Of a stretch of 64,000 nt of DNA, positions 36,671 through 48,590 are shown one piece after another. A model generated the notes under the pieces. It was given only the letters and a program-made list of their open reading frames with translations. It had not been told where the DNA came from and made no database searches. The position numbers and the translations under genes are program-made. Source of the DNA: Sepiola atlantica (lineage: Eukaryota > Mollusca > Cephalopoda > Sepiida > Sepiolidae); the NCBI GenBank assembly GCA_963556195.1, contig OY744522.1, positions 34,844,443 through 34,908,442 of the forward strand, given 5' to 3'. Position 1 is the first letter of the stretch. Each line of letters starts with the position of its first letter.

Positions 36671-37261
36671 ATGTTGCCCTGTCGGCCGAGGCTGTAGAAT
36701 ACACTGACTGCACCTCAGTAGGGTCACCTGTTGGCCATGAACGGCCACCCATGATGCCCGAGTATGGGATCCTAGTGGTTGAGCAGCTGCTGATTATGGA
36801 ACCAAAATTCTATAGGCTGAAACACTTCATTTTGGCCCTTAGTTTTTACTAGACAGATATTTGAAGAGACTCAATCAATCAACTGGTCACACCAAGCCCT
36901 ATTATATATAACCCACACCAAATCTATAACTAACACCTTCTACTTTTCTACCATCACCACTAATCTCCACTCTTACATATCTGATGAAAAAAAAATGGCG
37001 TCTCGGCCTTACCTCCCTACCATTACCCTCCCAATCGCTATTTTTTTTTTGTCCAATGTTCGTGTGACAAAAATATTGATTTCTAATAAATAGCAGTTGG
37101 AACGGTTTAAAAATACAAACAAATGTCACAGATAAGTTTGAAAATAACTTTTATCGGCTACAGTTACTTTTAATTGTTGTATATTTGTTTTTTGAGCGTT
37201 TTCACTCTGCGGATTATTGTAAAAGATACCCGAAAACTGAAATCGAAATAAAAAAATAAAC

Positions 37262-37790
37262 AAATAAACATCATCATCACCTGTTTAACGTATATTTTAC
37301 ATGCTGGCATGCATTGGACGGCTTTAAAAACTTGACTAATAAACTAACCTATCTCTGCCAGGTCTTTATTATCCCTCTTTCTCTCAAGTCCATCATTATA
37401 ACTTCCTTCCATGTTTTCTTTGGTCTTCCCCTGTTAACTGAACCTGCTACTTCAACTGTTCTACATCTACTTACCCAAGAACTCTCGTCCATTATTTCAA
37501 CATGATCATACCATCAAAATCTCCTGTTCTATGGTGTTCAGCTTTAATCTTCCTCTGAGGTCATCAGATCTAAGCCTGTCTTTAAGACTCACATTACACA
37601 TCCATCTTATCATTCTCATATCATTTATCTCCATGCAATGTATGTCCTCAATACCAGATTTCACTTCCATACATTATCACACTATGTACACATCATGCCT
37701 GATAGACTCTTCCCTTGTTCGACAGTGGTAATGCTCTGATGGTTAGTAATGGCAGAAGTTCCCTGAACTTACTCCATCCATTCCTACCTC
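37262..37790 (-). mobile_element. LINE 3' end fragment, family A
   Basis: On the - strand it shows pieces of the C-terminus of a LINE ORF2 (GRPKKTWKE-like sequence near 37400-37435) and ends in a (GAT)n-type tail (catcatcatc at 37270 on the + strand). The segments ttacatgctggcatgcattg and gacagtggtaatgctctgat are shared with 44800-45250 and partly with 52215-52480. Confidence 0.8.
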
Positions 37791-37829
37791 TTCTGGAAAT
37801 TGAAATAACACAAAATGCCAAAAATAATA

Positions 37830-38115
37830 CCATGAAATTGCAGAAGTGTGAAACCAAACTATGAGGAAATTAAACTGTCTACAAGAAACCTTTCTTAAAG
37901 AGATTGGCACCTTTAAAGAATATGCCACCTATAACAAAGCAAACCGATCAACAACAGACAATAGAGGCAATCAATAGCAGCTCAATATCAGTTAAAACAA
38001 AAACAAAAGAAAACTAATTACAATCGCACACTGACCTTCAAGCCATATTGAAGCAATAGTGAAGTTTAACTTCACTAAACAAAAACTATTTCTTCAATCT
38101 GTATTGCACCAAAAT
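37830..38115 (+). pseudogene. LINE endonuclease remnant (jockey-like)
   Basis: With frameshifts, MKLQKCETKL-GN-TVYKK and LQAILKQ...LFLQSVLHQ recall the start (QWNCRG...NYEEIK) and middle of an APE-type endonuclease domain. Weak and heavily decayed. Confidence 0.4.
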
Positions 38116-39054
38116 ATAATTTAAATAAAATATACAGATCAAATTCTGTTCAATATTTCAGCTGATATTTTGCGAAAATGGCCGTGTAATTTTTTTTTGT
38201 TTTACTATTATTTCTGGATGGAACTAGGATAAATTGATGACGATAAATGACAAACGCCTTTTTAAGAATATTAATTTATTATTTCGACTCAAACAATTAC
38301 CGCCAGGTTTGTGGGTTGCTTTATAATTTCCTTGAGCCTGTCATTGTTCATTCTCTTAGCCATGAGGAAGGGAGTCAAACACATGGTATTGCAATTTTTA
38401 GCAATACATCGTAAATTTCAGACAACTAGCATGGGAAGTTGAGGGTTGCAACAAAAAAATACTCTGTTGCGACTTGTTCGCTGAGTAGAATTGAACCTGC
38501 ATCCTCCCTCCCCCCGACGCTTTTTAACAATGAGGAGAGCAGTTCTAGGATACCGCGTGACTATAAAAGATACATGGTATTTCTTTTCTACTTCTTACCT
38601 TTTGAATGTCATTGCCTAAAAATATTTAATTTTTATACTCTCCAGACCGACAGAAACAAAAAATGTAATTTAAAAAAAAAAAAATAGGGCCTTATTAGCA
38701 GCTAAGGTACTGCACCACATGCTATAAACAATTTGTTTTTCAATATAGGCAATGACTAGCTCTAAATATTCAACATATCAGATAAAAGTATTATATGAAT
38801 TTCTAATTCAGTTATTGGAGTTGTCGACTTTGCAGTTGTCAGTCGTCACAAAAACTAAATACTCTAACATAAAACGGTTACACATTGAATATACAATCAA
38901 TAAAACAAAATAGTCCACACTTGAACGTTCAAGAGACTTGTACAGGAAGGATTTCAGTATACAAATGAGGCGCTGTCAAACGCTGCCAAACCAAGTGGAG
39001 TGCAGGGGAATTGTCAAATGCTTTATTCGATAATAAGACCCAAATGAATTGGTG

Positions 39055-40190
39055 TACTCATTAGAAACAAATACTTATTTCAGAAGCATTATCACTATAA
39101 ATATGGTTCGGGATGCCGTATAAGTTAATGAATGATATGAATGCTAATACGAAAGGACATACAGTCATGCCCTCTATCAATTCCACATGTAAGGCACAAA
39201 TACTTAAGCAGGTGAATATTAACAGATACATTTTTACTTCCCTCCAGTAGTGTTCATCCAAATGTAGCCGATAAAATCTACACCCGTATGTAAAAAGAAT
39301 CTTGTTAATTTCACTTTAGTTTTGGGCTAAGCTAAAGATAAAAAATTGAATTTTTTGCACAATATACACTCCGATATAATAGTTTTAACTGTTTGTATAG
39401 CCTAGGTGATCCAGAATCCAGAAAGCTGCACTTTGGTGGAGGCAATGCTAAGGTGATTGCATTTAGTTTGCCAATCAAGTATAGTGAGAGAGTATTTTTT
39501 GGCAAGAAGAATTGGATGTGCCACTTCATAATAATACATATCACATTTATCTAACCTTTCCTTTAGAATGGACTATTCCCTGATTCTCACGGAACAAATT
39601 CAAATTTCTCACCAATCATGGAGTATTATCTTTGGTTGAGTTCGTCAGATATTTCCTTTCTGCCGCTGCATAGTTTCTATCAGATGGAGCCAGCACGTTT
39701 CTCACTGTCAAGAAAAATGTCTCAATTTATTATCAAATGTTATTACGTACAAAGTCACTTTCACTAATCCTAACCCTAACCTTTATCGAGAGAAAAATAT
39801 CTTTCAAAGTTTACCGCAGATTCTATCTTTTCAGTAAGCGAACTAACAAATACAGCCGATTGAATTACATTCTTGATTTTCGGACTCAAACAATTTAAAT
39901 TACTAGCTGGCCAGTCTATAGGTTAGCAGGATAACCACTTTGGTCCACTTAGCATGAAGTTAAAATTGATCCTGAATTTGCCAAATTGAGATATCTTGAG
40001 TAAGCATGTCAGCAGGATTAGCATCCGTAGGCACATATTGGAATAAAATTCTGATGGAAAACCTAGCCTCAATTATTAACCTTTTTTCTTTTGTACAATT
40101 TTTGTTTTCCTGCAAATAACTGACACAGGAAGTTGAGAGCTTTAAAAAAAAAAAATATGGTGCTTGTATTGATGAGCGGCCGTACAAAAC
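39055..40190 (-). mobile_element. Degenerate BEL/Pao retrotransposon, RNase H to integrase
   Basis: On the - strand, 40190-39960 has FQYVPTDANPADMLTQ, the segment at the end of the Pao RNase H domain. 39261-39061 has LIFTCLSICALHVELIEGMT and YGIPNHIYSDNASE, the integrase core around its catalytic Asp residues. The two are in order with about 700 bp of broken frame between. No LTR found. Confidence 0.8.
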
Positions 40191-40540
40191 AAAATGAAAG
40201 TAAATAAACGAAATTAAATTAATTTATTGCATTATAACGAAATGTTTTATGGGAATAAATTTAATTTTTATGTATGTAGTTGTTTTTTATAAATTGCATG
40301 ATTATCTCCCTTGCGAATTATCTGTCCTTGAATTATTTTTAAGAAAAAAGATGGACGCTTACTGAACGAATCGCTGTTATGATACGAAGAATGGAAAAAT
40401 ACTTGTAATTAAAGTTCTAGTGGATAATTTTTTCTACTTTTTTTGTACAGTGAGTAAGAATATAACGCTGAATAAGTATATAATATTGTTTTCATAAAAA
40501 ATTTTTTTTTTCGTACGGCCGCTCATCAGCACAAGCACCA
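40158..40540. mobile_element. MITE with 28-bp terminal inverted repeats and possible 6-bp target duplication
   Basis: The left end 40158-40185 (TGGTGCTTGTATTGATGAGC, then GGCCGTAC) is the reverse complement of 40513-40540 at 26 of 28 positions. AAAATA flanks both ends (40152-40157 and 40541-40546), though the left copy sits in a poly-A run. The 383-bp body has no coding capacity. It inserted beside, or in, the BEL/Pao remnant. Confidence 0.85.
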
Positions 40541-40549
40541 AAAATACTC

Positions 40550-41190
40550 TTTGGTCACAAAAGTCAATTAAGTAAAAAATGCGACAAAAAAGCCAAAAGG
40601 GGGGGAAGGTGGTAAACCCTAACTTACGCTGACTACTCTAACCTAGCTAATTTATTCCCATCATTCACCAAAATTCCTTATTTATACTTGACAATCATAT
40701 TCCATTCACCATAAGAATTTATACCATGACTTCTGCTTACAGTAACTGATACGAACATAGATAACTATTCATATTTATCTATAAGCTAAAGAGTTCGAAA
40801 ACAAGGGAGATAACTCCTAAGATTACTCATTATACTGACTAAACTGACTATTTAAAAAGTTGTTTCTCTAACCTATTACTTAATCTTTAAGATAAATATA
40901 TATTGATATATTATTATGGTTGTTAGTAATTACCTCCTCATCCAGACAAATAGAATGTGACACACGGTTTGTTTAATGTGAGTGACCAAGCGCCTTTCAG
41001 CAGATAAAAAACGGATCAAAAAAGACCCACCTCTTCAGAATTCCCTCTTATTTTGGGAGGCACCAGAAGCAATGGGACCAAATATGGACACAAATACTAC
41101 ACTTTGATCTGAGCCTGTCGCCCCAGAATGATTATTTATTCTTTTCTTTTTAAAAGTTCTTAATAATATTTTCTTTATCTTTTTCTTGTA
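40550..41190. other. Intron 8 remainder, nothing recognised
   Basis: AT-rich, no repeat or coding signal apart from the acceptor of exon 9. Confidence 0.5.
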
Positions 41191-41197
41191 TTTGTAG

Positions 41198-41362
41198 AAA
41201 AAAGCAAAGAAGACACTTTGAGTCCCGGAGTCGGCGAACTTGAAAACACACCTGTATCTGCAGCCATTGCACGTTATTTGGGCATGGACTTATCGCCAGA
41301 AGGACAAGCAGCTCGGAATAGAAGAGGAGTGGCTATTATTGTTTATGGGTCACCACTTTCAG
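41198..41362 (+). CDS. HYDIN: HYDIN internal exon 9, start of the P-loop (adenylate-kinase-like) module
   Basis: Acceptor TTGTATTTGTAG, donor TCAG|GTTAGA, 165 bp, phase 1 in and phase 1 out. The C-terminal half is very characteristic: ARYLGMDLSPEGQAARNRRG followed by VAIIVYGSPLSG. This is the hydrophobic strand and first part of a Walker A loop (G-x-P-x-x-G-K-T); the Gly codon is split G|GA across the intron and Lys-Thr come from exon 10. HYDIN proteins contain one adenylate-kinase-like P-loop domain between their ASH/MSP arrays, which fits. Confidence 0.92.
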
Positions 41363-41829
41363 GTTAGAATGTCTTAAATCGTTTTAGGTTTGTTCAAAAA
41401 AATGAAATAAATAACTAGTTATTTCATATATAAATAAATCCCCCAAAAATTGCAGACATAGAACTATAAAATTAAATGAGGTCTGGTAAATTTCATATAA
41501 ACTTCCCATTTCAAATGTGTGGTTAGGATTAGGGTTTGTGGTTATCTGCTGATTCTTTATAATAACTCTGCCATTATGTTTTAAATATTCCAATTTTTGG
41601 TGTTGGTACTTTAACAATGTCATGTCAGGTCAGAAGTGCAGTTGGTGATTGTACAACCATCATCACACAGGAATCCTTTCATAAGATGTCCCTTGTGTCT
41701 CGAACCAGAAGGAGGCCAACAACAATATCCACTTTATCATTTGTCCAGTAGAACAATGGAGGGAATTTTTGCGATTTATAAACTTAATCTCTCTAATATG
41801 ATTATTTCACTGTACCCATATTGCAATTT

Positions 41830-41940
41830 TATGAACAAGCCTCTCGTTGCACAGCTCCCAATTTAGGATGACCCCAAATCTTTCACCCTAATCATCAGTA
41901 GACCCTTGTTTGGCGTGAACTAAGTTAAAAATAAACAGTC
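41830..41940 (+). mobile_element. LINE 3' tail fragment (same family as 17300-18390)
   Basis: cacagctcccaatttaggat, tcatcagtagacccttgt and ggcgtgaactaagttaaaaa follow the last 110 bp of the LINE at 18265-18385 in order. Confidence 0.75.
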
Positions 41941-42222
41941 ATCAATGTACAGTAAAACTCCTACACTATGAACTTTTGATTTGTTCATAACGTAGGATAA
42001 ATTAGATGACCTTGAAAAATTTTTCTTCATTAAAAAAATAAAGAAAATGAGTATAGGTTTGGTCAACTATAGTAATATTTTATGAAGATAATTAAAGAAA
42101 CTATTTGTAAACAAAATGAATTTATTAGGAAAATGACTATTCATCAACGCAAATAGACATTAAATGCCTAAATATTAAAAGTAATTGTTAATAGATACTG
42201 CATGTATATCACTGCACTAAAA

Positions 42223-42420
42223 TTATTGACTATCCTCATTATTTTCAAAATCATTCCCAGTCAATGATTTCATTGAGTCTTTTATGTTTTGTCGAAATTT
42301 GAATACTTTGTTCAGTTCCATTTTCTTAATGAACATTTGTCTTTGTAGAGCATAAACCATCTCAATATCTTTTCTTCCAAGTGATTCTGTATTTCTTTCT
42401 GCGACTTTAAAAAGGATGTA
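42223..42420 (-). pseudogene. Transposase C-terminal remnant (pogo/Tigger-like)
   Basis: About 60 codons remain open on the - strand before a TAA at 42225-42223: VAERNTESLGRKDIEMVYAL, then RQMFIKKMELNKVFKFRQN and an acidic tail (NDFENNEDSQ). The length, basic-then-acidic layout and position inside TA-flanked TIRs fit the tail of a pogo-type transposase. The catalytic domain is absent. Family assignment is inferred from context. Confidence 0.5.
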
Positions 42421-42507
42421 TGTTTGTCAGTATATCGACAAAAATATGTTTAAATATATTAATTTATAGAAATATTACTTTATAATTTTCTTTTTTAATT
42501 ACTAGGC

Positions 42508-44345
42508 TTTGTTCATAGCGTAGGAAGTTTATATTGAATTTTGTTCATAGTGTAGGAAGTTTATATTGAATTTTGTTCATAGCGTAGGAAGTTTATATTG
42601 AATTTTGTTCATAGTGTAGGAAGTTTATATTGAATTTTGTTCATAGCATAGGAAGTTTATATTGAATTTTGTTCATAGCGTAGGAAGTTTATATTGAATT
42701 TTGTTCATAGTGTAGGAAGTTTATATTGAATTTTGTTCATAGCGTAGGAAGTTTATATTGAATTTTGTTCATAGTGTAAGAAGTTTATATTGAATTTTGT
42801 TCATAGCGTAGGAAGTTTATATTGAATTTTGTTCATAGTGTAGGAAGTTTATATTGAATTTTGTTCATAGTGTAGGAAGTTTATATTGAATTTTGTTCAT
42901 AGCGTAGGAAGTTTATATTGAATTTTGTTCATAGTGTAGGAAGTTTATATTGAATTTTGTTCATAGCGTAGGAAGTTTATATTGAATTTTGTTCATAGCG
43001 TAGGAAGTTTATATTGAATTTTGTTCATAGTGTAGGAAGTTTATATTGAATTTTGTTCATAGTGTAGGAAGTTTATATTGAATTTTGTTCATAGTGTAGG
43101 AAGTTTATATTGAATTTTGTTCATAGCGTAGGAAGTTTATATTGAATTTTGTTCATAGTGTAGGAAGTTTATATTGAATTTTGTTCATAGCGTAGGAAGT
43201 TTATATTGAATTTTGTTCATAGTGTAAGAAGTTTATATTGAATTTTGTTCATAGCGTAGGAAGTTTATATTGAATTTTGTTCATAGCGTAGGAAGTTTAT
43301 ATTGAATTTTGTTCATAGCGTAGGAAGTTTATAATTAATTTTGTTCATAGTGTAGGAAGTTTATATTGAATTTTGTTCATAGTGTAGAAAGTTTATAATT
43401 AATTTTGTTCATAGTGTAGGAAGTTTATATTGAATTTTGTTCATAGTGTAGGAAGTTTATATTGAATTTTGTTCATAGCGTAGGAAGTTTATATTGAATT
43501 TTGTTCATAGTGTAGGAAGTTTATATTGAATTTTGTTCATAGTGTAGAAAGTTTATATTGAATTTTGTTCATAGCGTAGGAAGTTTATATTGAATTTTGT
43601 TCATAGCGTAGGAAGTTTATATTGAATTTTGTTCATAGCGTAGGAAGTTTATAATTAATTTTGTTCATAGTGTAGGAAGTTTATATTGAATTTTGTTCAT
43701 AGTGTAGAAAGTTTATAATTAATTTTGTTCATAGTGTAGGAAGTTTATATTGAATTTTGTTCATAGTGTAGAAAGTTTATAATTAATTTTGTTCATAGCG
43801 TAGGAAGTTTATATTGAATTTTGTTCATAGCGTAGGAAGTTTATATTGAATTTTGTTCATAGCGTAGGAAGTTTATAATTAATTTTGTTCATAGTGTAGG
43901 AAGTTTATATTGAATTTTGTTCATAGTGTAGAAAGTTTATATTGAATTTTGTTCATAGCGTAGGAAGTTTATATTGAATTTTGTTCATAGCGTAGGAAGT
44001 TTATATTGAATTTTGTTCATAGCGTAGGAAGTTTATAATTAATTTTGTTCATAGTGTAGGAAGTTTATATTGAATTTTGTTCATAGTGTAGAAAGTTTAT
44101 ATTGAATTTTGTTCATAGCGTAGGAAGTTTATATTGAATTTTGTTCATAGCGTAGGAAGTTTATATTGAATTTTGTTCATAGCGTAGGAAGTTTATAATT
44201 AATTTTGTTCATAGTGTAGGAAGTTTATATTGAATTTTGTTCATAGTGTAGAAAGTTTATATTGAATTTTGTTCATAGCGTAGGAAGTTTATATTGAATT
44301 TTGTTCATAGCGTACAAAGTTCATAGCCTATGAAGTTCATAGCAT
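42508..44345. repeat. 32-bp minisatellite, about 57 copies
   Basis: The unit is ttgttcatagcgtaggaagt plus ttatattgaatt. Common variants are gcg/gtg, aggaag/agaaag and atattgaatt/ataattaatt. In the last kilobase the variants recur with a 160-bp (five-unit) period. The unit matches the subterminal sequence of the enclosing transposon (ttgttcataacgtagga at about 41980; gttcatagcataggag at its right end). Confidence 0.97.
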
Positions 44346-44360
44346 AGGAGTTTTGCTGTA

Positions 44361-44740
44361 CTATTAAAAAGTTATGGTGTTTTCAGAATTTGTCTGTTCG
44401 TATGCAAATAGAAACATGTGATTTGTTGACAAAAGAGGAATAGGCAGAGTGCACATTGCTATGACAGTAGTTTTTATGATGTCAGTACTCGAGTTAGAAT
44501 CTCATGGAAATCTGAAGGATATTTTTGATTAGATACATGTTTTATAAATTTTAGGAAATTAACATAGCATAATAACATAAAAAAAAAATTACATAAATAT
44601 TTAAAAAAAACTCAGTTATCTTTTCTTTTAATAATCCACAAAATAATAGAATTCATAAAAAGTATTTAGCATTAGTTCAAAGCAAATTATTTTTGCTTAA
44701 AAATATAATGTTTAACGTTTTTTGCAAATAAAAATAATAC
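44361..44740. other. Intron 9 sequence, nothing recognised
   Basis: AT-rich DNA between the transposon and the LINE; no feature supported. Confidence 0.5.
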
Positions 44741-44789
44741 GTAACTACATTCATCGTAGTTACTTACTCATCATGATATTCGGTATATA

Positions 44790-45475
44790 GTCCGTTTTAC
44801 ATGCTGGCATGCATTAGACAGCTTTAAGAAATTGATTTCTAAACTAACCTATCTCTGACCAGGTCTTTATTTATCCCTCTTTCTCTTAGGTCCATTTTTA
44901 TCACTTCCTCCCATGTTTTCCTTAGTCTTCTCCTGTGAGCTGAACCTACTACCTCAACTGTTCTACATGTACTAATTCAAGAACTCTGATCCATTCTTTC
45001 AAAGTAGCCATATCATCAACGTCTACTTTTGCATACATCTCCCTATACTGTCCAGATTTACTCTTCCTCTGAAGTTATCAGAACTAAACCTGTCTTTAAG
45101 ACTCACATTACACATCCATCTTATCATTCTCATATCATTTCTCTTCATGCAACGCATGTCCTCAACTCTCACTGGCCAGGTTTCACTTCCATACAGCATC
45201 TCACTGTGTATACATGCCTGATAGACTCTTCCCTTGGTCGACAGTGGTAATGCTCTGATGGTTAGTAATGGCAGAAGTTCTCTGAACTTACTCCACCACT
45301 CCTATTTATTGCAATCACACTAGCACCTGCTCCACCCTGTGCTCCAATGGTACCACCAAGGTAACAAAACTTCTTGACAACCTATATAGCTTCGCCATCC
45401 AAACATACTTTGTCCACATCTGAGTTTTCATCCATCTCCATTGTTTTACACTTCTTGCACACAAATAGGTTATCT
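44790..45475 (-). pseudogene. LINE family A, C-terminal part of ORF2
   Basis: On the - strand, from 45475: CKKCKTMEMDENSDVDKV, a VKKFCYLGGTIGAQGGAGA-like segment, SEMLYGSETWPVRVEDM, KRNDMRMIRWMCNVSLKDR, and decayed sequence ending near 44790. This is the C-terminal region of a LINE ORF2 and continues the RT part at 46690-47607, from which it is separated by a 1.2-kb insertion. Confidence 0.85.
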
Positions 45476-46685
45476 TGTAGCAGCAGCACTACAAAGAACT
45501 ATCAGCTGCCATAACGATTTTAAATCTATGATTAATTTCTAAGCTTGGCACGGATTGGTGCAAGCATTTAACTTTCTTTCTGGCTTGCCCAATCAGAGGC
45601 TATCTCTCAAACGAGCTGAGCACCTGACAAGAAATTCTAAAAGGGTCGCCCACTGTTTACTTCCTCTTTCTTTGTCAGAAGACGCCACTGTCAACAACTC
45701 ATCCATGTTGCTTGGACCGACCACAAAGCTTCTCTCTTGGCCTGCAACCTTCCCGCCAAGCCCACGGGCTCTGGCGTCGACAATACCTAAGAATCCAACA
45801 TGGTTATAGCCGCACACGCGTGGACTTAATGTAACACATAGACACACACTTACATAATACATACTATGGAATTTGAAATAGCTACTTTTTTAATTCTTGC
45901 ACAATGGAGTTGATCAGACATTGTTCTTATAAAAGTGTCTAACTTTGATATAACTAAATTGATTTCATCATTTCCCATAGTTTTTCTAATATATTTGCGA
46001 TATGTAGCGGCGGTATTACAAACGACAACATCAGTAGCAGTGACAGGTCGCAGTTAACGATTTTTAATCTATGCTTATTTTCTAAGCTCGGAGCTGATTG
46101 GTGCAAGCATTTAACTTCTTTTCTAGCTTTCCCAATCAGAGACCATCTCTCAGGCGAGATGAGCACCTGACAAGAGATTATAAAAGGGATCGCACACGGT
46201 TTACTCTCTCTTTCTTGGCTAAGAAACAGCATCAGCAACAACTCATCCACATTCTTCAAACCAACCCCCAAACTTCTCTCTCAGGGCGCAACCAAAAGCC
46301 ACCGGGCCGTTTGGGCCTTGGGTTTGACTTCAACAAGAAGACCCAAAGATCCAACATGGCTACGGTCGTACACATAGACTTGATGTGACACACACACACA
46401 TACTTACACACCTACATGGACATGGCCTGACTTCAACACCTGTGTACGTACACACATTTTCATATATGAACTTTTTTCTGTTCCTTACAAACAGGACATT
46501 CATCCTATCCTTCATATATTAACTCTTCTCTATTCCCTACTAACGGGACGTTTATTTAACACCATATGATCTTATCTAATTACTAACACCCTTCTCTTTC
46601 GTTCCCTTTTACTTACTCCACAAAGAAGATGACTCAATTAAGTTGTTTTGAATATGAGAAATGGATTTCGTCCCATTTTCTATAA
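45476..46685. mobile_element. Insertion with two promoter-like direct repeats (possible LTR pair)
   Basis: The segment interrupts the LINE coding sequence. It contains two diverged direct copies, 45475-45862 and 46003-46430, both beginning tgtagc. Each has gattggtgcaagcatttaac, a CCAAT box (cccaatcag at 45588 and 46131) and, about 45 bp later, a TATA-like block (ttctaaaaggg at 45635; attataaaaggg at 46177). They look like LTRs of a small non-autonomous element read on the + strand. No tRNA-primer site or clear target duplication was found. Confidence 0.5.
46177..46188 (+). promoter_or_regulatory. TATA box candidate in the second direct repeat
   Basis: ATTATAAAAGGG lies about 45 bp downstream of CCCAATCAG and about 80 bp downstream of an inverted CCAAT (ATTGG at 46096). 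The first repeat has a weakened version at 45635. The arrangement fits a Pol II core promoter, as in an LTR. Confidence 0.45.
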
Positions 46686-46689
46686 TCCT

Positions 46690-47607
46690 CTCTCAACCTA
46701 CCAGTAATTCCTCTGCACTTCTTGTGTACTTCAATGCTTACAAGTAGCACAAAAAATTGAATTGCACCCAGCTCCCTTTTCACAAACTGAGCAGAGGAGC
46801 TTTCCAATACTACAAAAACTGATTCACACTTTGGTTTTGGTAACATTCACTTTTAGATCTTTACTTTCCATAGCGTTCATCCTAATCTATAACTTAACAA
46901 GAAGATCATCTATTATTTCACAAAAAATACCAAGTCATCCGCATACAGCATCTCTTTTGGACAATCCGTACAAAACTCTATGAACAATGTTTCTAAGACA
47001 CAAATGAAAAGCAACGGACTCAGTACAGAGCCTTGATGTACTCCTACTTTAACATTAAAGCTGTCACTAAATGTGCTGTTAATTCTAACACAATTTTGAG
47101 CATTTCTGTACATTACTTGAACAACTTTCACCGACCACTCGTTTTCCTCTAGTATACAAAAAGCCCACCAGACAACCTCCCTTTGCACTCTGTCCAAAGC
47201 TTTCTCCAGATTCACAAAAGGAAAAGATATAGGTTCTTCTTACCAAGGTACTTGTCTTGCATTTGTCTCAGGATAAACATAGCACCAGTTGTACTTTGCC
47301 CAGGCATAAAACCAGACTGCATTTTATCTATGCTTATCTGACTTCTTATTTGTTGCTCAATTATTCTCTCAATCACTTTCAGGACCTGATCCATCAATTG
47401 TAAAACTCTGTAATTACTTCGATCTAGTGCTTCCCCTTTACCCTTGTAACAATTCACAATTGTACTAAGTTCCCAGTCTTTTGGGGTAACCTCTTCTTTT
47501 ATGATCTGATTTGTCAAGTTCGTGATCATCTCAATTCCTGTTTCACCCGAAGCCTTCAACATTTCTGCAACAATGCATGAGTTTCCTCCAGTCTTACCTT
47601 TTTTCAT
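46690..47607 (-). pseudogene. LINE family A, reverse transcriptase domain
   Basis: On the - strand: VAEMLKASGETGIEMITNLT, KDWELSTIVNCYKGKGEALD, SGFMPGQSTTGAMFILRQMQ, then after a frameshift near 47213 NVKVGVHQGSVLSPLLFICV and MLYADDLVFF (catalytic YADD near 46935). A cysteine-rich segment (SVCEKGAGCNSIFCATCKH-like) follows. It is the best single-copy reference in this window for the LINE at 60500-64000. Confidence 0.9.
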
Positions 47608-47739
47608 TTTACTCTTTCATGTAAATAATAAGTAGCATATTGTTTCCATGAAATTTCACAACTATTTTTCTTAATACTAGTTATAAAGTAGTAGAATAAC
47701 CACAATGTGAAAAAAGCTTCATAATATTTTTTAAATAGT

Positions 47740-47935
47740 CCAATTTTGGAAGTGCATAATCTAATTTTGGGAGTGCATAGTGCAATTTTGGGAGTGCATA
47801 GTCTAATTTTCGGAGTGCATAGTCTAATTTTGGAGTGCATAGTCGAATTTTGGAGTGCACAGTCCAATTTTTGGAGTGAATAGTCCAACTTTTGGAGTGC
47901 ATTGTCTAATATTCGGAGTGCATAGTCAATAGTCA
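47740..47935. repeat. 21-bp minisatellite, about 9 copies
   Basis: The unit agtctaattttgggagtgcat has variants (ggag/cgga, cca/cta). On the - strand it gives a seven-residue period RLCTPKI. It lies right after the 5' end of the LINE copy at 47607. Confidence 0.93.
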
Positions 47936-47939
47936 AAAT

Positions 47940-48590
47940 AACAAACAAGTTTTGTTTTTATTTTCTATTTTTACTTACTACATGATAACGTTACGGATTT
48001 CAGTTTGTATACATGTGCATGAGTTTGTAAAAACTCCAGCCACATTAAATAACAATCATGTGGACTTTTAACTGATCCGTAAACATATTTATCACCACTT
48101 TGCCATGGTTTACCTAACTTTGGAAAATCCTTCATGTTGGAAATGTTTTGGGAAATGTTAAAGTGATTATAAAAGAAAATTAGAAAGTTTGCAATAATTT
48201 ATTTTAAAATAATTGCAAAAAATGTAATAATTAGAACCAAATTAAGTCCTTATTTATTTTTGAATAAATTATTTTTAACTTTTCAATTGTTTTCTGATCA
48301 TTTTTTTAATATAAAAAAAAATGACATGTACTTTGTCTTTGGGATGACGGATCATTCAGCAAAAGTTCTCCATCATGATTGCGTTTCACTTGTCTTGATC
48401 ATTGTTCCCCATTTTCATCATATTTTCGTAGAACCTTTCCCCATCTCACCATAATCAGATTTTGATAATTTTAAGCCTCTTTAATCCACAAATGAATGCA
48501 TTTATGTACACAATGATCTAGATAATTGTGGCGGAATTGATGATCTTGAGCCAGAATCAAGCGATGGAGGTGGTCCGGACTTAGTTCAAC
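47940..48590. other. Intron 9 sequence, nothing recognised
   Basis: No repeat or coding signal that I can support. Confidence 0.45.

Larger units (their letters stand above)
41950..44358. mobile_element. TIR DNA transposon (Tc1/mariner/pogo type) expanded by an internal minisatellite
   Basis: The left end CAGTAAAACTCCTACACTAT (from 41950) and the right end, read inwards, CAGCAAAACTCCTATGCTAT (from 44358) are inverted repeats, and each end is flanked by TA (41948-41949, 44359-44360). TA target duplication and CAGTAAAAC ends are typical of Tc1/mariner/pogo-class elements. Inside lie a transposase-like C-terminal remnant (42223-42420, - strand) and the 32-bp array (42508-44345). The element is 2409 bp and can no longer encode a full transposase. 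Confidence 0.85.

Noticed and set aside
45593..45862. Opposed open frames at 45555-45862 as small genes
   Set aside because: They lie in the promoter-like direct repeat; the second copy of the repeat does not keep the frames.
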